From: CAYRWR01 sp964428015
Lineage (GTDB): Bacteria; Spirochaetota; Brevinematia; Brevinematales; CAYRWR01
DNA: 64,000 nt
Direction: 5' to 3'
Assembly: GCA_964428015.1 (NCBI GenBank)
Contig: CAYRWR010000001.1
Span: forward strand, 124,001 to 188,000
In this document: piece by piece, positions 36,291 through 44,453 of the stretch
Position numbering within the stretch: position 1 is the first letter of the stretch
How the letters are laid out: each line of letters opens with the position of its first letter
The notes under the pieces: generated by a model
What the model saw: the letters and a program-made list of their open reading frames with translations, nothing else
What the model was told of the DNA's origin: nothing
Databases searched by the model: none
Program-made: the position numbers and the translations under genes

Positions 36291-36319
36291 ATTATACGTA
36301 TGTAAGCCTATAAAAGCAA
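36291..36319 (-). promoter_or_regulatory. Promoter for the giant protein-macroglobulin-pbpC operon
   Basis: Minus-strand TTGCTT (36319-36314), 17 bp, TATAAT (36296-36291). The leader is about 40 bases. It is the only clear promoter for the 13.5-kb operon. Confidence 0.75.
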
Positions 36320-36495
36320 CAAAATCCCTCTGAAAAAATATTATAACCCTATACTGTATATAGGAATGTAAAAAATCATCATTCCATAATAATATAGCAC
36401 GACTCATCAGATTTAAAATATACCGGGGTCAATTCCAAATGAATGCGCAGTGTGAAATAGTGCAATTTGACTAACGATATACACTAGTTGAAAGT
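36320..36495. other. Spacer between divergent cell-wall operons
   Basis: No gene. Two touching inverted repeats are visible: CCTATA/TATAGG (36348-36364, 5-base loop) and GGAATG/CATTCC (36363-36385, 11-base loop). Their position between two divergent promoters would suit a shared regulator, but no known operator is recognised. Confidence 0.45.
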
Positions 36496-36524
36496 TTGAG
36501 TATTTTCTTTCCCCGCTTTAAAAT
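36496..36524 (+). promoter_or_regulatory. Promoter for mreBCD
   Basis: TTGAGT (36496-36501), 17 bp, TAAAAT (36519-36524). The leader of about 28 bases ends in GCGGAGGAAA before ATG 36559. Confidence 0.65.
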
Positions 36525-36558
36525 TAACCACTAAGTTGCAATTCTGCGGAGGAAATAG

Positions 36559-37587
36559 ATGGGTTTCATATCCAGTATCAAAGAAGTTTTTGTCAATGAC
36601 ATCGCCATAGATCTCGGAACAGCCAATACTCTCATCTATGTCAAAGGCAGAGGTATCGTCCTGTCAGAACCTTCAGTAGTTGCAATTCAGACTGGTAATG
36701 GTAAAGTCAAAGCCGTGGGCCGGGAAGCCAAAAAGATGCTGGGTAAGACCCCTGGTGACATTATTGCGGTTCGTCCTATGCGCGAAGGGGTTATCGCTGA
36801 CTTTGAAGTAGTCGGTAAGATGATGAAGTACTTCATCTCCAAAAGCCAGGACCGCAGAAAATTGGTCCGCCCCCGTGTGGTGATCGGAGTCCCCTCCGGC
36901 GTCACTGAAGTAGAACGCCGTGCGGTTCGTGAAGCAGCAGAGCAGGCTGGGGCTACCAAGATATATCTGATCGAAGAATCCCGTGCAGCCGCCCTGGGTG
37001 CAGGAATCCCGGTTGAAGAACCAGCCGGTCATATGATAATCGATATCGGAGGGGGTACTACAGAAGTATCTGTGCTGTCTCTGGGCGGTATCGTAATCAC
37101 CAATTCCATCCGTGTAGGCGGAGATAAGTTTGATGAAGCTATCATGTCTCACCTCAAAAAATATCATAACCTTATCGTTGGTGAAAAGACAGCGGAAGAA
37201 CTCAAGATTAAGATCGGCAGTGCCTATCCCCTGAAAAATGTGGAAACTATTGAGATCAAAGGACGTGACGCCATCTCCGGTCTGCCCCGCACCCTGAAAA
37301 TCGATAGCGTGGAAGTACGCGAAGCCTTGCAGGAAACTGTGAATAAGGTTCTGGATGCTGTTCGGTCTACTCTGGATCAGACGCCCCCTGAACTGGCCTC
37401 CGATATTATAGACCGCGGTATTGTAATGTCAGGCGGCGGCGCTCTGCTGCGCGGTCTGACCAAGTTCATTGCCAAGAATACCGGGGTACCTGTCTTCCTG
37501 GCTGAAAATCCTCTGACCTGTGTAGTTCTGGGCAGTGGTAAATATCTGGCAGAGATTAAGAAATACGAAAACCAGAGTTATAACTAA
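36559..37587 (+). CDS. mreB: Rod-shape actin homologue MreB
   Basis: Bacterial actin that polymerises on the inner membrane and directs lateral wall synthesis. The 342-residue length is normal. It opens with the phosphate-1 loop IAIDLGTANTLIYVKGRGIVL. VGVPSG-type and phosphate-2 segments (GHMIIDIGGGTTEVSVLSLGG) follow, then the adenosine motif (IVMSGGGALLRGL). An amphipathic N-terminus (MGFISSIKEVF) is suited to membrane contact. It is the first gene of mreBCD and divergent from the macroglobulin/pbpC operon. Confidence 0.98.
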   Translation: MGFISSIKEVFVNDIAIDLGTANTLIYVKGRGIVLSEPSVVAIQTGNGKVKAVGREAKKMLGKTPGDIIAVRPMREGVIADFEVVGKMMKYFISKSQDRRKLVRPRVVIGVPSGVTEVERRAVREAAEQAGATKIYLIEESRAAALGAGIPVEEPAGHMIIDIGGGTTEVSVLSLGGIVITNSIRVGGDKFDEAIMSHLKKYHNLIVGEKTAEELKIKIGSAYPLKNVETIEIKGRDAISGLPRTLKIDSVEVREALQETVNKVLDAVRSTLDQTPPELASDIIDRGIVMSGGGALLRGLTKFIAKNTGVPVFLAENPLTCVVLGSGKYLAEIKKYENQSYN

Positions 37588-37598
37588 AGCCGGGAAAG

Positions 37599-38480
37599 AT
37601 GCAGAATATTTATCTGTACAAAAACAAATCCACCCTGACTCTCATCATACTGCTGGGGATTTCCTTCGGGACTATGTTTCTCAATCTTCAGTTTGAAAAT
37701 TTCAAATTTTCAAAAGTATTCTTTTTTATCTCTTATCCATTTGAAATCGCCATCAAAGGTGTATCTAATTTCTTTAAAAACACCTTTACCGGCATCACCC
37801 GGATAAAAGCCCTGGAGAAAGAACTGGTTGAGACCAAGCAGCGCCTTATCAATTATCAGGAAAAGACACTTTTATATTCCGAGATTATCAAAGAGAATAC
37901 CCGCCTGAAACAGACTCTGGACATTAAAAAGAATATCAATTACGAGACCACCTTTGCGGAGATTATCTTTCGTGATCCCAGCCTCCAGGGAGACTATTTT
38001 GTGATCAATAAAGGTAAACTTGACAGCATCAAGGAAAATATGCCGGTTGTATCCTTTGATACCAACGGTCAGATCTTTCTGGTGGGCAAGACCACTGAAG
38101 TGACACTGGTCGCATCCAAAGTCCGTATCCTCACAGCAGGAAATTTCATTCTGGGCGTAGCTCTCAAAGACAGCGGTTACGTGGGTATTATGAACGGGAA
38201 TGGCTCCTGGAATCAGAATTGTGTCCTGCAATTTATCCCTGTGGAAGCAAATGCTTATATCGGACAGGAAGTGGTTACTTCCGGAGAAAGTGATATCTTT
38301 CCATACGGCATCACCGTAGGAAAAGTAGTAGCCCGCGAAAAGAATGTGGTAGAAGAATTTTTCCAGAAAATCTATGTGCGTCCAGAATTTGAATACAGTA
38401 AAATCAAAGACCTGTTTATTCTGCAATGGACGCCCGGAACAGAAGCCAATGACCTGATCGAGGATAGTTATGAGCAGTAA
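37599..38480 (+). CDS. mreC: Rod-shape protein MreC
   Basis: Periplasmic scaffold of the elongation machinery, anchored by one N-terminal helix (about residues 11-29). A coiled coil (about 62-105: rich in KALEKELVETKQ-type heptads) precedes the two six-stranded beta barrels (about 115-280). 293 residues is normal. It starts 11 bases after mreB and overlaps mreD by 11 bases, as in typical mre operons. The ribosome site GGGAAAG is weak, so it probably depends on mreB translation. Confidence 0.95.
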   Translation: MQNIYLYKNKSTLTLIILLGISFGTMFLNLQFENFKFSKVFFFISYPFEIAIKGVSNFFKNTFTGITRIKALEKELVETKQRLINYQEKTLLYSEIIKENTRLKQTLDIKKNINYETTFAEIIFRDPSLQGDYFVINKGKLDSIKENMPVVSFDTNGQIFLVGKTTEVTLVASKVRILTAGNFILGVALKDSGYVGIMNGNGSWNQNCVLQFIPVEANAYIGQEVVTSGESDIFPYGITVGKVVAREKNVVEEFFQKIYVRPEFEYSKIKDLFILQWTPGTEANDLIEDSYEQ

Positions 38481-38970
38481 TGTCTGGAAAAACATCATCC
38501 TGGGAGTCGTAATGGCTCTTTTCCTGGCCATCCAGAGCTCCAATAGCCTGGCCATTGGACGGGTACAGCCCGACCTGATGCTGCTCATGGTCATACTCTT
38601 CAGCTTTGCCCTGGGAGAGTTTAAAGGACAGATATTCGGTTTTGCCATGGGTTTACTATTGGACGCCATGAGTGGAGGACTTTTCGGTATCAATGCTTTT
38701 ATTTTCACACTGCTAGCCTGGTTTACCACACTTTTCAAAAAGTATATACAGGCTGCTGATGTTGCCGCATTTCTCATCTATGTGACTTTAGGCATCATTG
38801 TAAAATATATTCTGACTGCTATTCTATCCTGGCTGTTCAAACAGGGAAATATTATGGATGGCCGCTATCTTCTGCAGATGTTCCTGGAAATAATTTATGA
38901 TCTCATCATCGGGACCATATTGTACTACATCACCCCTGCGCTGCTCCAGCGAAAATCATCAGATTTTTAA
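38470..38970 (+). CDS. mreD: Rod-shape protein MreD
   Basis: Integral membrane partner of MreC. The 166-residue product has five to six hydrophobic helices and the usual early motif (GRVQPDLMLLMVILFSFALGEFKGQIFGF) followed by GLLLDAMSGGLFG, both typical of MreD. ATG lies inside the end of mreC (11-base overlap). The mrdA (PBP2) and rodA genes that often follow are absent; instead the stop codon overlaps that of a gene on the other strand. Confidence 0.94.
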   Translation: MSSNVWKNIILGVVMALFLAIQSSNSLAIGRVQPDLMLLMVILFSFALGEFKGQIFGFAMGLLLDAMSGGLFGINAFIFTLLAWFTTLFKKYIQAADVAAFLIYVTLGIIVKYILTAILSWLFKQGNIMDGRYLLQMFLEIIYDLIIGTILYYITPALLQRKSSDF

Positions 38971-39827
38971 GACTTTATCTCTTCATCCGCCTGTTCTGAA
39001 TCCTGCTTATCCTTATCTTCTATTTTTAACTGATTTTGTCTGTTTTTCCTTATTCTGAATGGGGAAAAAAGTTCTCCAATATTTCTTTTGGGCAGCTTTT
39101 CTTTAGGGTCTGCCGCGCCATCAGCGTACCGGAAAGTCCAGATATGAAGAGTAGATACCAGGCCAAAGTAGGAAATGATGGGTACAACCGTTAAAAAGGG
39201 AGATACTATGGGTACAGTTAATAGTACGAAAAACAGAATATTGACCACAGAGACCAGAAATAGCGGAAGGGCTTTTTTGAATGTCAGAAAAAAGGCTACC
39301 ATGTAGTATTCATGGAACCTGTACTCATCGCTGGTAAGTAAAGGCAGCAAGATGATCTGCATCATTAACAGTATAAAGAGGAACCAAACCGAGAGACCGG
39401 TGAGAATGATATTCAGAGGAAACAAGTGAGTCATGGATTGCTGATAATAGATAATGGAATAGGAAAGGAGAAATCCGATCAGGCCATTTAACAGTGAATG
39501 AAATATTCCTTTCCAAAAAACTCTCTTTAACTCCAGGAAGTATTCCTTGAAAATACTGGTGATCTCATCATCAATTATTTTAGCCTGATAAGAATAGGAA
39601 GCCAAAGCAGTCGGGAAAAAGGGCATAGCAAACAGACAAGTCGTAATCAGGACAAAAAATAACCCGGCATTTTGGGTAAAAAAGTCCCCCCGGGTATAAA
39701 ACACCCATAAACCTGCCATAAGAAATATAAAGAAAGGATTCACTGCGGCGTTAAAAGAAGTAAATATAGAATAGGACAAATGGTCCCACCAGCTCCAGAA
39801 GGTACGTCTTAAGATCCTGATAAACAT
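38967..39827 (-). CDS. Multi-pass membrane protein of unknown function
   Basis: The 286-residue product has about six hydrophobic helices (spread over residues 25-225) and a charged C-terminal tail that is probably cytoplasmic (KIEDKDKQDSEQADEEIKS). The overall pattern, a short amphipathic N-terminus followed by NPFFIFLMAGLWVF and later FPTALASYSYQAK, recalls the DUF624/YesL-like membrane proteins, but the match is weak. A GAGG ribosome site and a 17-bp-spaced promoter precede the ATG. Its stop overlaps the mreD stop by four bases (shared TTAA), so the two transcripts converge tail to tail with no terminator between. Confidence 0.75.
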   Translation of the reverse strand: MFIRILRRTFWSWWDHLSYSIFTSFNAAVNPFFIFLMAGLWVFYTRGDFFTQNAGLFFVLITTCLFAMPFFPTALASYSYQAKIIDDEITSIFKEYFLELKRVFWKGIFHSLLNGLIGFLLSYSIIYYQQSMTHLFPLNIILTGLSVWFLFILLMMQIILLPLLTSDEYRFHEYYMVAFFLTFKKALPLFLVSVVNILFFVLLTVPIVSPFLTVVPIISYFGLVSTLHIWTFRYADGAADPKEKLPKRNIGELFSPFRIRKNRQNQLKIEDKDKQDSEQADEEIKS

Positions 39828-39857
39828 GTTTTCCTCGTTAATCCGAATTGGAGAAAT

Positions 39858-39886
39858 ATTTTAACAGATAACCGTAGCAGGGTCAA
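39858..39886 (-). promoter_or_regulatory. Promoter for the 39827 membrane gene
   Basis: Minus-strand TTGACC (39886-39881), 17 bp, TAAAAT (39863-39858), starting five bases beyond the stop of the addB-like gene. Confidence 0.65.
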
Positions 39887-39890
39887 GCTC

Positions 39891-42800
39891 TTACCAGGCC
39901 CTGAGTTTTTTATCCCTACGCGGACAAACTATATGGAAATCACAATACTGGCATTTTTCACGCCACTCGAATTCCATATTTTTCATTTTTTTATGTTCAT
40001 AGAAATTGAGTAGATTTCCTTCCATATCCTGGGTACTGTTCCAGGGTATATAGTTACCGTCCCGTAATAATCCCAATAAAGCTTTTAATTCTGCACTTTT
40101 CTGTTCCCACAATGCTTCATACTGAACATCATTAAGAGCTGCGATAAGTCCCAGATTTTCTTCTTTTTCAATGGACAGATACACAATATCGTCAACAGCC
40201 TGTCCCTGTATCTGAGCATAGATGATGCCCTGACAAACCACCAGGGGTCTTAGAAAATATTTTAGTCCCCTGGTATTTACCGAAGAACTTTTGTAGTCGG
40301 TTACAGTCAGCCGCCCCCCTCTGAGGTCCAATCGGTCAATCCTTCCTCTAATCACAAGCTTTTGTCCGCCCAGGTCCAGTACTGCGTTATCTATCAGGGC
40401 TTCTGTCTCTACAATCTCTGCACCTTCTCTAAACTGCTTCTCTCTTACCACAAAGGCTCTCAGGACCTTACGGTAATGTACCCATTCCAGGGGAAACAGC
40501 CGGTTATCACCCACCCTGTCCTTCATAATCTGGGCTGCCTCTTCCATGGATTCTTCCAGAGAAACGAGATCAGGCAATTCTTCCTGACTGTGTCCCCGGG
40601 TTTTTTCTACATATATCTGTAAAACCTGATGATAAAACAGCCCCTTCAAATCTGATTTAATCTCTTCCTTGGGAGGGATCTGCGGTTTTATTTTGAGAAT
40701 GTCCTGCAGAAAAAAAGCATAGCGGCAATTACCCGCTCTTTCGATTCGGCTGGCACTCCAAATCATGCTGTCCAGAGTGTTATTAATTCGGGCGGATATC
40801 ATGGGATCATGACTGCCCTCTTCATCTAATCCCAGAGCACCTTCATAGATTAAGGGCGGTAAATTGTCTGTCAGCTCCGAAAAGTAATCTTCTACTTTGT
40901 CCCTATGTAAGGTATAGGCAGCCATACGCTGGGCCGTTTCCACCATCGGATAGGATTCACCGTATATCTTAAAGTCCTTTGCAGCCAAATGATGTGCGTC
41001 ATATTGCAGAAAAGCAGGACCAAAATGTATGTTCATCCAGTCACTTCCTGGAACTATGCGAAAAAGCAGAGAAGAAAAATCAGTATCCGTACTTTGAAGT
41101 TCAGGGATATTTTCAAAACCCTGACACCTGGATAAAAGACCCTGAAGATAAATCGATGGCAGGACCTGTTTACCCCGCTCATCAAAAGGGGTAAAACACA
41201 CATAAAGTTTTTGTGTAGACCTGGTTAGAGCTGTATAGAACTCCAGTATCTGACTGCTTAACCGGCTCTCATCATCTTCCAATATCATTTTTCCGGCCTG
41301 CCGGTTCATTTCCCGCCGTTCATGATTATCGCTTAAACTGTAGGATAGATTACCGGGAAATTCACCCTCATTTAATCCCAGGATGAATACAGCTTTAAAA
41401 TGCAGTTCACGGGAGTCATAGGGAGTGAGAAATTGGACAGCATCCGGGTTATAAAAGCGATATCTATACCTGACATCCCGGATCAGTTCATCAAATAATT
41501 CTAAATATTCATCCAGTCTTAAAGCTTTTAACTCCAGAATCTGTAAGGACTTTCGCATAGACTGAAGACTCTCTTTGAGTTTACGCAAAGCCATATAATC
41601 TTTGCTGGCAAGCACCGGATCTTCAACAGGAGTACTACCCCTGATGACCAGAATCCTGATCAAACCAGCTAACCAACTGACAAAATCTTCGGTACTGATT
41701 AAATCATTTTTATTAAAAATAAAGATGTGGCTTAGTAAATCTTCCAGATCCCTGGTAAGTACCGAAAATTCTTTGTCTGCTTTCGCCCACTCCTCCAGAT
41801 TATCGAAATGACTAAACTTTCCCTGTTCCAGGTTATTTCTTTCCCACTCATACTCCTGTCGGCGCTTCTGGAGAAGATTGCGCCACACCTCTGCATCACC
41901 CCGGATATATTCAGGAAAAAACTGGGTTATCCTGCGAAGATTGTGGAATCTATCTCCTTCGAGGTAGGAAGAATGAGAAAGTGAAAGTATGCCTGTATTG
42001 TCTATACCTTCCCAGGCCATACGCATTAGTGTCCTCACAAAGATAATCACGGGATTCTTCCTCAGCAATTCATCTCTGCTGGGATAATAGGGAATTCTGT
42101 AATCCTGAAACAATGATCGTATTATGGGGCTATAGATATCAGGATCAATACTCAATACTCCGATTTCAGAATAAAGATACCCCTGTTCTTTTACCAGAAA
42201 ATGGATCTGATTGGCTATATGCTCCACTTCCCGGAATTTTCCGAAAGAGGTAATTCGGGTTACATCAAAACTGCCGCTATATTCTTTACCTTCAATAATT
42301 GCGTCTGCTATACGGGAGATGGAACCGGCATCTTGCAGCCGTACTATTTCCCAGTTAAAGGCTGAAAGAAGTCTTTCCCTGCTTTTTGTTATTACCTGTA
42401 TATTAGTGAATGGCAGCGCCATTGAAACTGGAATAGATTTGTTTTCACACTGTTTGAAAACTGAAAATAAAAATGTTTCCTGTAGAGAAGTAAAGTCATA
42501 AAATCCGTCTAAAAATAGTGCGTCAAACTCAGGGATGAACTCTTCTGCCGTCAGAGAAGCCCCTAAACTATGCAAACGGGTACTATCATATAGTTGTTTT
42601 TCCTCCAGTTTATCTTCATACATTCTGAGTATCAGCGTCAGGTCCTGCCATTTAGGCACTATGTGGCCTGTCACATTTTCAGGTATGAGACCGGAAGTCT
42701 GGTGCAGCTCCATGACCAGAGTGTAAATAAGCCTGACAAGTCCGGGCGTGCTGTCAATATCCTTGAAATAATGGAATTTTTTTCTGTTATCACTGATCAG

Positions 42801-43079
42801 CTGCCGGATTATTAAAAATGATTCAAAGTCTGTGATCCTCTGTACTGCCACACCGGACCTGCGGTGGTCTATTACCCAGTTTAGGAGGTCATTAAAAGTA
42901 AGAATAAATTGACCTAATAATCCGGAATATCTAGTGGCCAATTCCATTTCCAGACGATCTTTAAGGATTCGGGTAGGAACCACCAGCCAGGGATGTCCCC
43001 CGGATTCCCTACAGGCATTAAATTCCTTCATGATCAGACTGGATTTTCCTGATGCCGGTGGTCCTAATATTAGCCGCAT
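39891..43079 (-). CDS. addB: AddB/RexB-type helicase-nuclease subunit
   Basis: Subunit of an AddAB-type double-strand-break resection enzyme. The 1062-residue protein starts with a Walker A loop right at the N-terminus (LILGPPASGKSSL), followed by a UvrD-like helicase region (AVFILGLNEGEFP is characteristic of AddB). A C-terminal PD-(D/E)xK nuclease carries IRGRIDRLDLRGG and TVTDYKSSS. The cysteine set GNCRYAFFLQ plus CQYCDFHIVC (Cys...CxxCx5C) is the AddB Fe-S staple around the nuclease. ATG 43079 is chosen: it has AAGGAG and sits just below a consensus promoter, so the longer frame to 43124 is not used. addA is not in the window. Confidence 0.87.
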   Translation of the reverse strand: MRLILGPPASGKSSLIMKEFNACRESGGHPWLVVPTRILKDRLEMELATRYSGLLGQFILTFNDLLNWVIDHRRSGVAVQRITDFESFLIIRQLISDNRKKFHYFKDIDSTPGLVRLIYTLVMELHQTSGLIPENVTGHIVPKWQDLTLILRMYEDKLEEKQLYDSTRLHSLGASLTAEEFIPEFDALFLDGFYDFTSLQETFLFSVFKQCENKSIPVSMALPFTNIQVITKSRERLLSAFNWEIVRLQDAGSISRIADAIIEGKEYSGSFDVTRITSFGKFREVEHIANQIHFLVKEQGYLYSEIGVLSIDPDIYSPIIRSLFQDYRIPYYPSRDELLRKNPVIIFVRTLMRMAWEGIDNTGILSLSHSSYLEGDRFHNLRRITQFFPEYIRGDAEVWRNLLQKRRQEYEWERNNLEQGKFSHFDNLEEWAKADKEFSVLTRDLEDLLSHIFIFNKNDLISTEDFVSWLAGLIRILVIRGSTPVEDPVLASKDYMALRKLKESLQSMRKSLQILELKALRLDEYLELFDELIRDVRYRYRFYNPDAVQFLTPYDSRELHFKAVFILGLNEGEFPGNLSYSLSDNHERREMNRQAGKMILEDDESRLSSQILEFYTALTRSTQKLYVCFTPFDERGKQVLPSIYLQGLLSRCQGFENIPELQSTDTDFSSLLFRIVPGSDWMNIHFGPAFLQYDAHHLAAKDFKIYGESYPMVETAQRMAAYTLHRDKVEDYFSELTDNLPPLIYEGALGLDEEGSHDPMISARINNTLDSMIWSASRIERAGNCRYAFFLQDILKIKPQIPPKEEIKSDLKGLFYHQVLQIYVEKTRGHSQEELPDLVSLEESMEEAAQIMKDRVGDNRLFPLEWVHYRKVLRAFVVREKQFREGAEIVETEALIDNAVLDLGGQKLVIRGRIDRLDLRGGRLTVTDYKSSSVNTRGLKYFLRPLVVCQGIIYAQIQGQAVDDIVYLSIEKEENLGLIAALNDVQYEALWEQKSAELKALLGLLRDGNYIPWNSTQDMEGNLLNFYEHKKMKNMEFEWREKCQYCDFHIVCPRRDKKLRAW

Positions 43080-43095
43080 GTATACTCCTTCCATG

Positions 43096-43124
43096 ATTAT
43101 AGCCTTGTCTATGCCCATTGTCAA
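43096..43124 (-). promoter_or_regulatory. Consensus promoter for the addB-like gene
   Basis: Minus-strand TTGACA (43124-43119), 17 bp, TATAAT (43101-43096): both hexamers and the spacing are perfect consensus. It gives a leader of about 10 bases. Confidence 0.85.
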
Positions 43125-43138
43125 AACAAGAACTGGCT

Positions 43139-43167
43139 TTGCTTTTTCAGGACGGTAGACGTATAAT
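43139..43167 (+). promoter_or_regulatory. Promoter giving a leaderless mRNA
   Basis: TTGCTT (43139-43144), 17 bp, TATAAT (43162-43167). The expected RNA start (43173-43174) coincides with the ATG at 43173. Confidence 0.7.
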
Positions 43168-43172
43168 AATAC

Positions 43173-44444
43173 ATGCGAAAAATAAAAGTGTTGACCTTCT
43201 TTTTTATAATTATGATTTTCTGGCCTCTACCTGTTTTCAGCGGTATGTTAGTCCCTATGGATGATAGTCAAGCTAACCATCTGAAAGCTTACGGTTTGGC
43301 ATATCAGGCCTTGTTAACCGGTAGCGAGGTAAAATGGCTGCTCAATTTTCGGGGGGGAAGTTTTTATATAGAAAATCCCGGAAAAGACCTTTCACGTTGG
43401 GCCCTGCTGCGTAATGTGAGTACCCAGGACATCCGACCCGCAGATTTTGATCAAATACTTCAAATTATCGAAAAAGAAAATATGAATGTGGTAAAGCTGG
43501 AAAAAGCCCCGAATATCGCCGTATATGCCCCCCCTGAAAATGTCCCTTGGGACGATGCTGTGACATTGGTGCTGAAATACGCAGAGATTCCCTATCATCA
43601 GCTCTGGGATGATGAGGTATTGGGAGGACTGCTGACTACTGAGAACTATGACTGGCTGCACCTGCACCACGAGGATTTTACCGGTCAGCATGGAAAATTC
43701 TGGATGGCATTTCACCAGGAGACATGGTACGCAGAAAGAGTCATCCAGTATCAGCGTCAGGCTGAAAAATGGGGGTTCCGCTCCACTCAAGAGGAAAAGA
43801 AAGCTATTGCAGCCGCTATCAGAAAATATGTAGAAGAAGGCGGCTTTTTATTTGCCATGTGTTCCGCTACAGACACTCTGGATATTGCACTGGCCTCTTT
43901 GGGTATAGATATCATCCCACCGGAAATTGACGGCACTCCTCTGGATCCAGATATTGATGCGCACCTGCAATATGAAAATACTCTGGCCTTTAAGGATTTT
44001 AAACTTATCTCCAACCCCTACGTCTATGAATTTTCTACGATTGATATTGAACCGCAGTTAGAGCAGGTCTATTTCCAGCCCTTTTATTTTAAATTAAACC
44101 AGTTTGCGGCTAAATACGATGTTATCCCCGCTATGCTGGTCCAAAATCATAATAATTTAATTAAGGGATTTTTAGGGCAGACTACAGCATTTCATACTCA
44201 ATTTTTAAAAGATGATATGATTATTCTGAATCAGGTAGAAGGAAAGGACTGGGTAACCTACATCCATGGAGACAGAGGAAAAGGTACATTCACATTTTTT
44301 GGAGGCCATGATCCCGAGGACTATACTCACCAGGTAGGGGATCCGCCCACTAATCTGGATCTTTACCCTCATTCGCCTGGCTACCGCCTCATCCTGAATA
44401 ACATCTTATTTCCAGCCGCCAAGACAAAAAAGAAAAAAACATAG
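43173..44444 (+). CDS. Exported protein of the kind often labelled asparagine synthetase B (name doubtful)
   Basis: The 423-residue protein has a clear signal peptide (MRKIKVLTFFFIIMIFWPLP, cleavage near VFSG). The mature part opens MLVPMDDSQANHLKAYGLAY and KWLLNFRGGSF, a pattern I know from proteins labelled asparagine synthetase B. It has none of the AsnB features (no N-terminal Cys2 amidotransferase, no PP-loop), so that name is probably wrong. GGFLFAMCSATD resembles a nucleophile elbow of class I glutamine-amidotransferase-like folds, with Cys as candidate nucleophile. Function unknown; periplasmic. There is no ribosome site and the promoter places the RNA start at the ATG, so it seems leaderless. 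It converges on the glycosyltransferase gene. Confidence 0.8.
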   Translation: MRKIKVLTFFFIIMIFWPLPVFSGMLVPMDDSQANHLKAYGLAYQALLTGSEVKWLLNFRGGSFYIENPGKDLSRWALLRNVSTQDIRPADFDQILQIIEKENMNVVKLEKAPNIAVYAPPENVPWDDAVTLVLKYAEIPYHQLWDDEVLGGLLTTENYDWLHLHHEDFTGQHGKFWMAFHQETWYAERVIQYQRQAEKWGFRSTQEEKKAIAAAIRKYVEEGGFLFAMCSATDTLDIALASLGIDIIPPEIDGTPLDPDIDAHLQYENTLAFKDFKLISNPYVYEFSTIDIEPQLEQVYFQPFYFKLNQFAAKYDVIPAMLVQNHNNLIKGFLGQTTAFHTQFLKDDMIILNQVEGKDWVTYIHGDRGKGTFTFFGGHDPEDYTHQVGDPPTNLDLYPHSPGYRLILNNILFPAAKTKKKKT

Positions 44445-44453
44445 TCAGGACTG

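Noticed and set aside
37872..38777. 301-codon frame antisense to mreC/mreD
   Set aside because: mreC and mreD on the other strand are certain; the antisense product has no recognisable domain.
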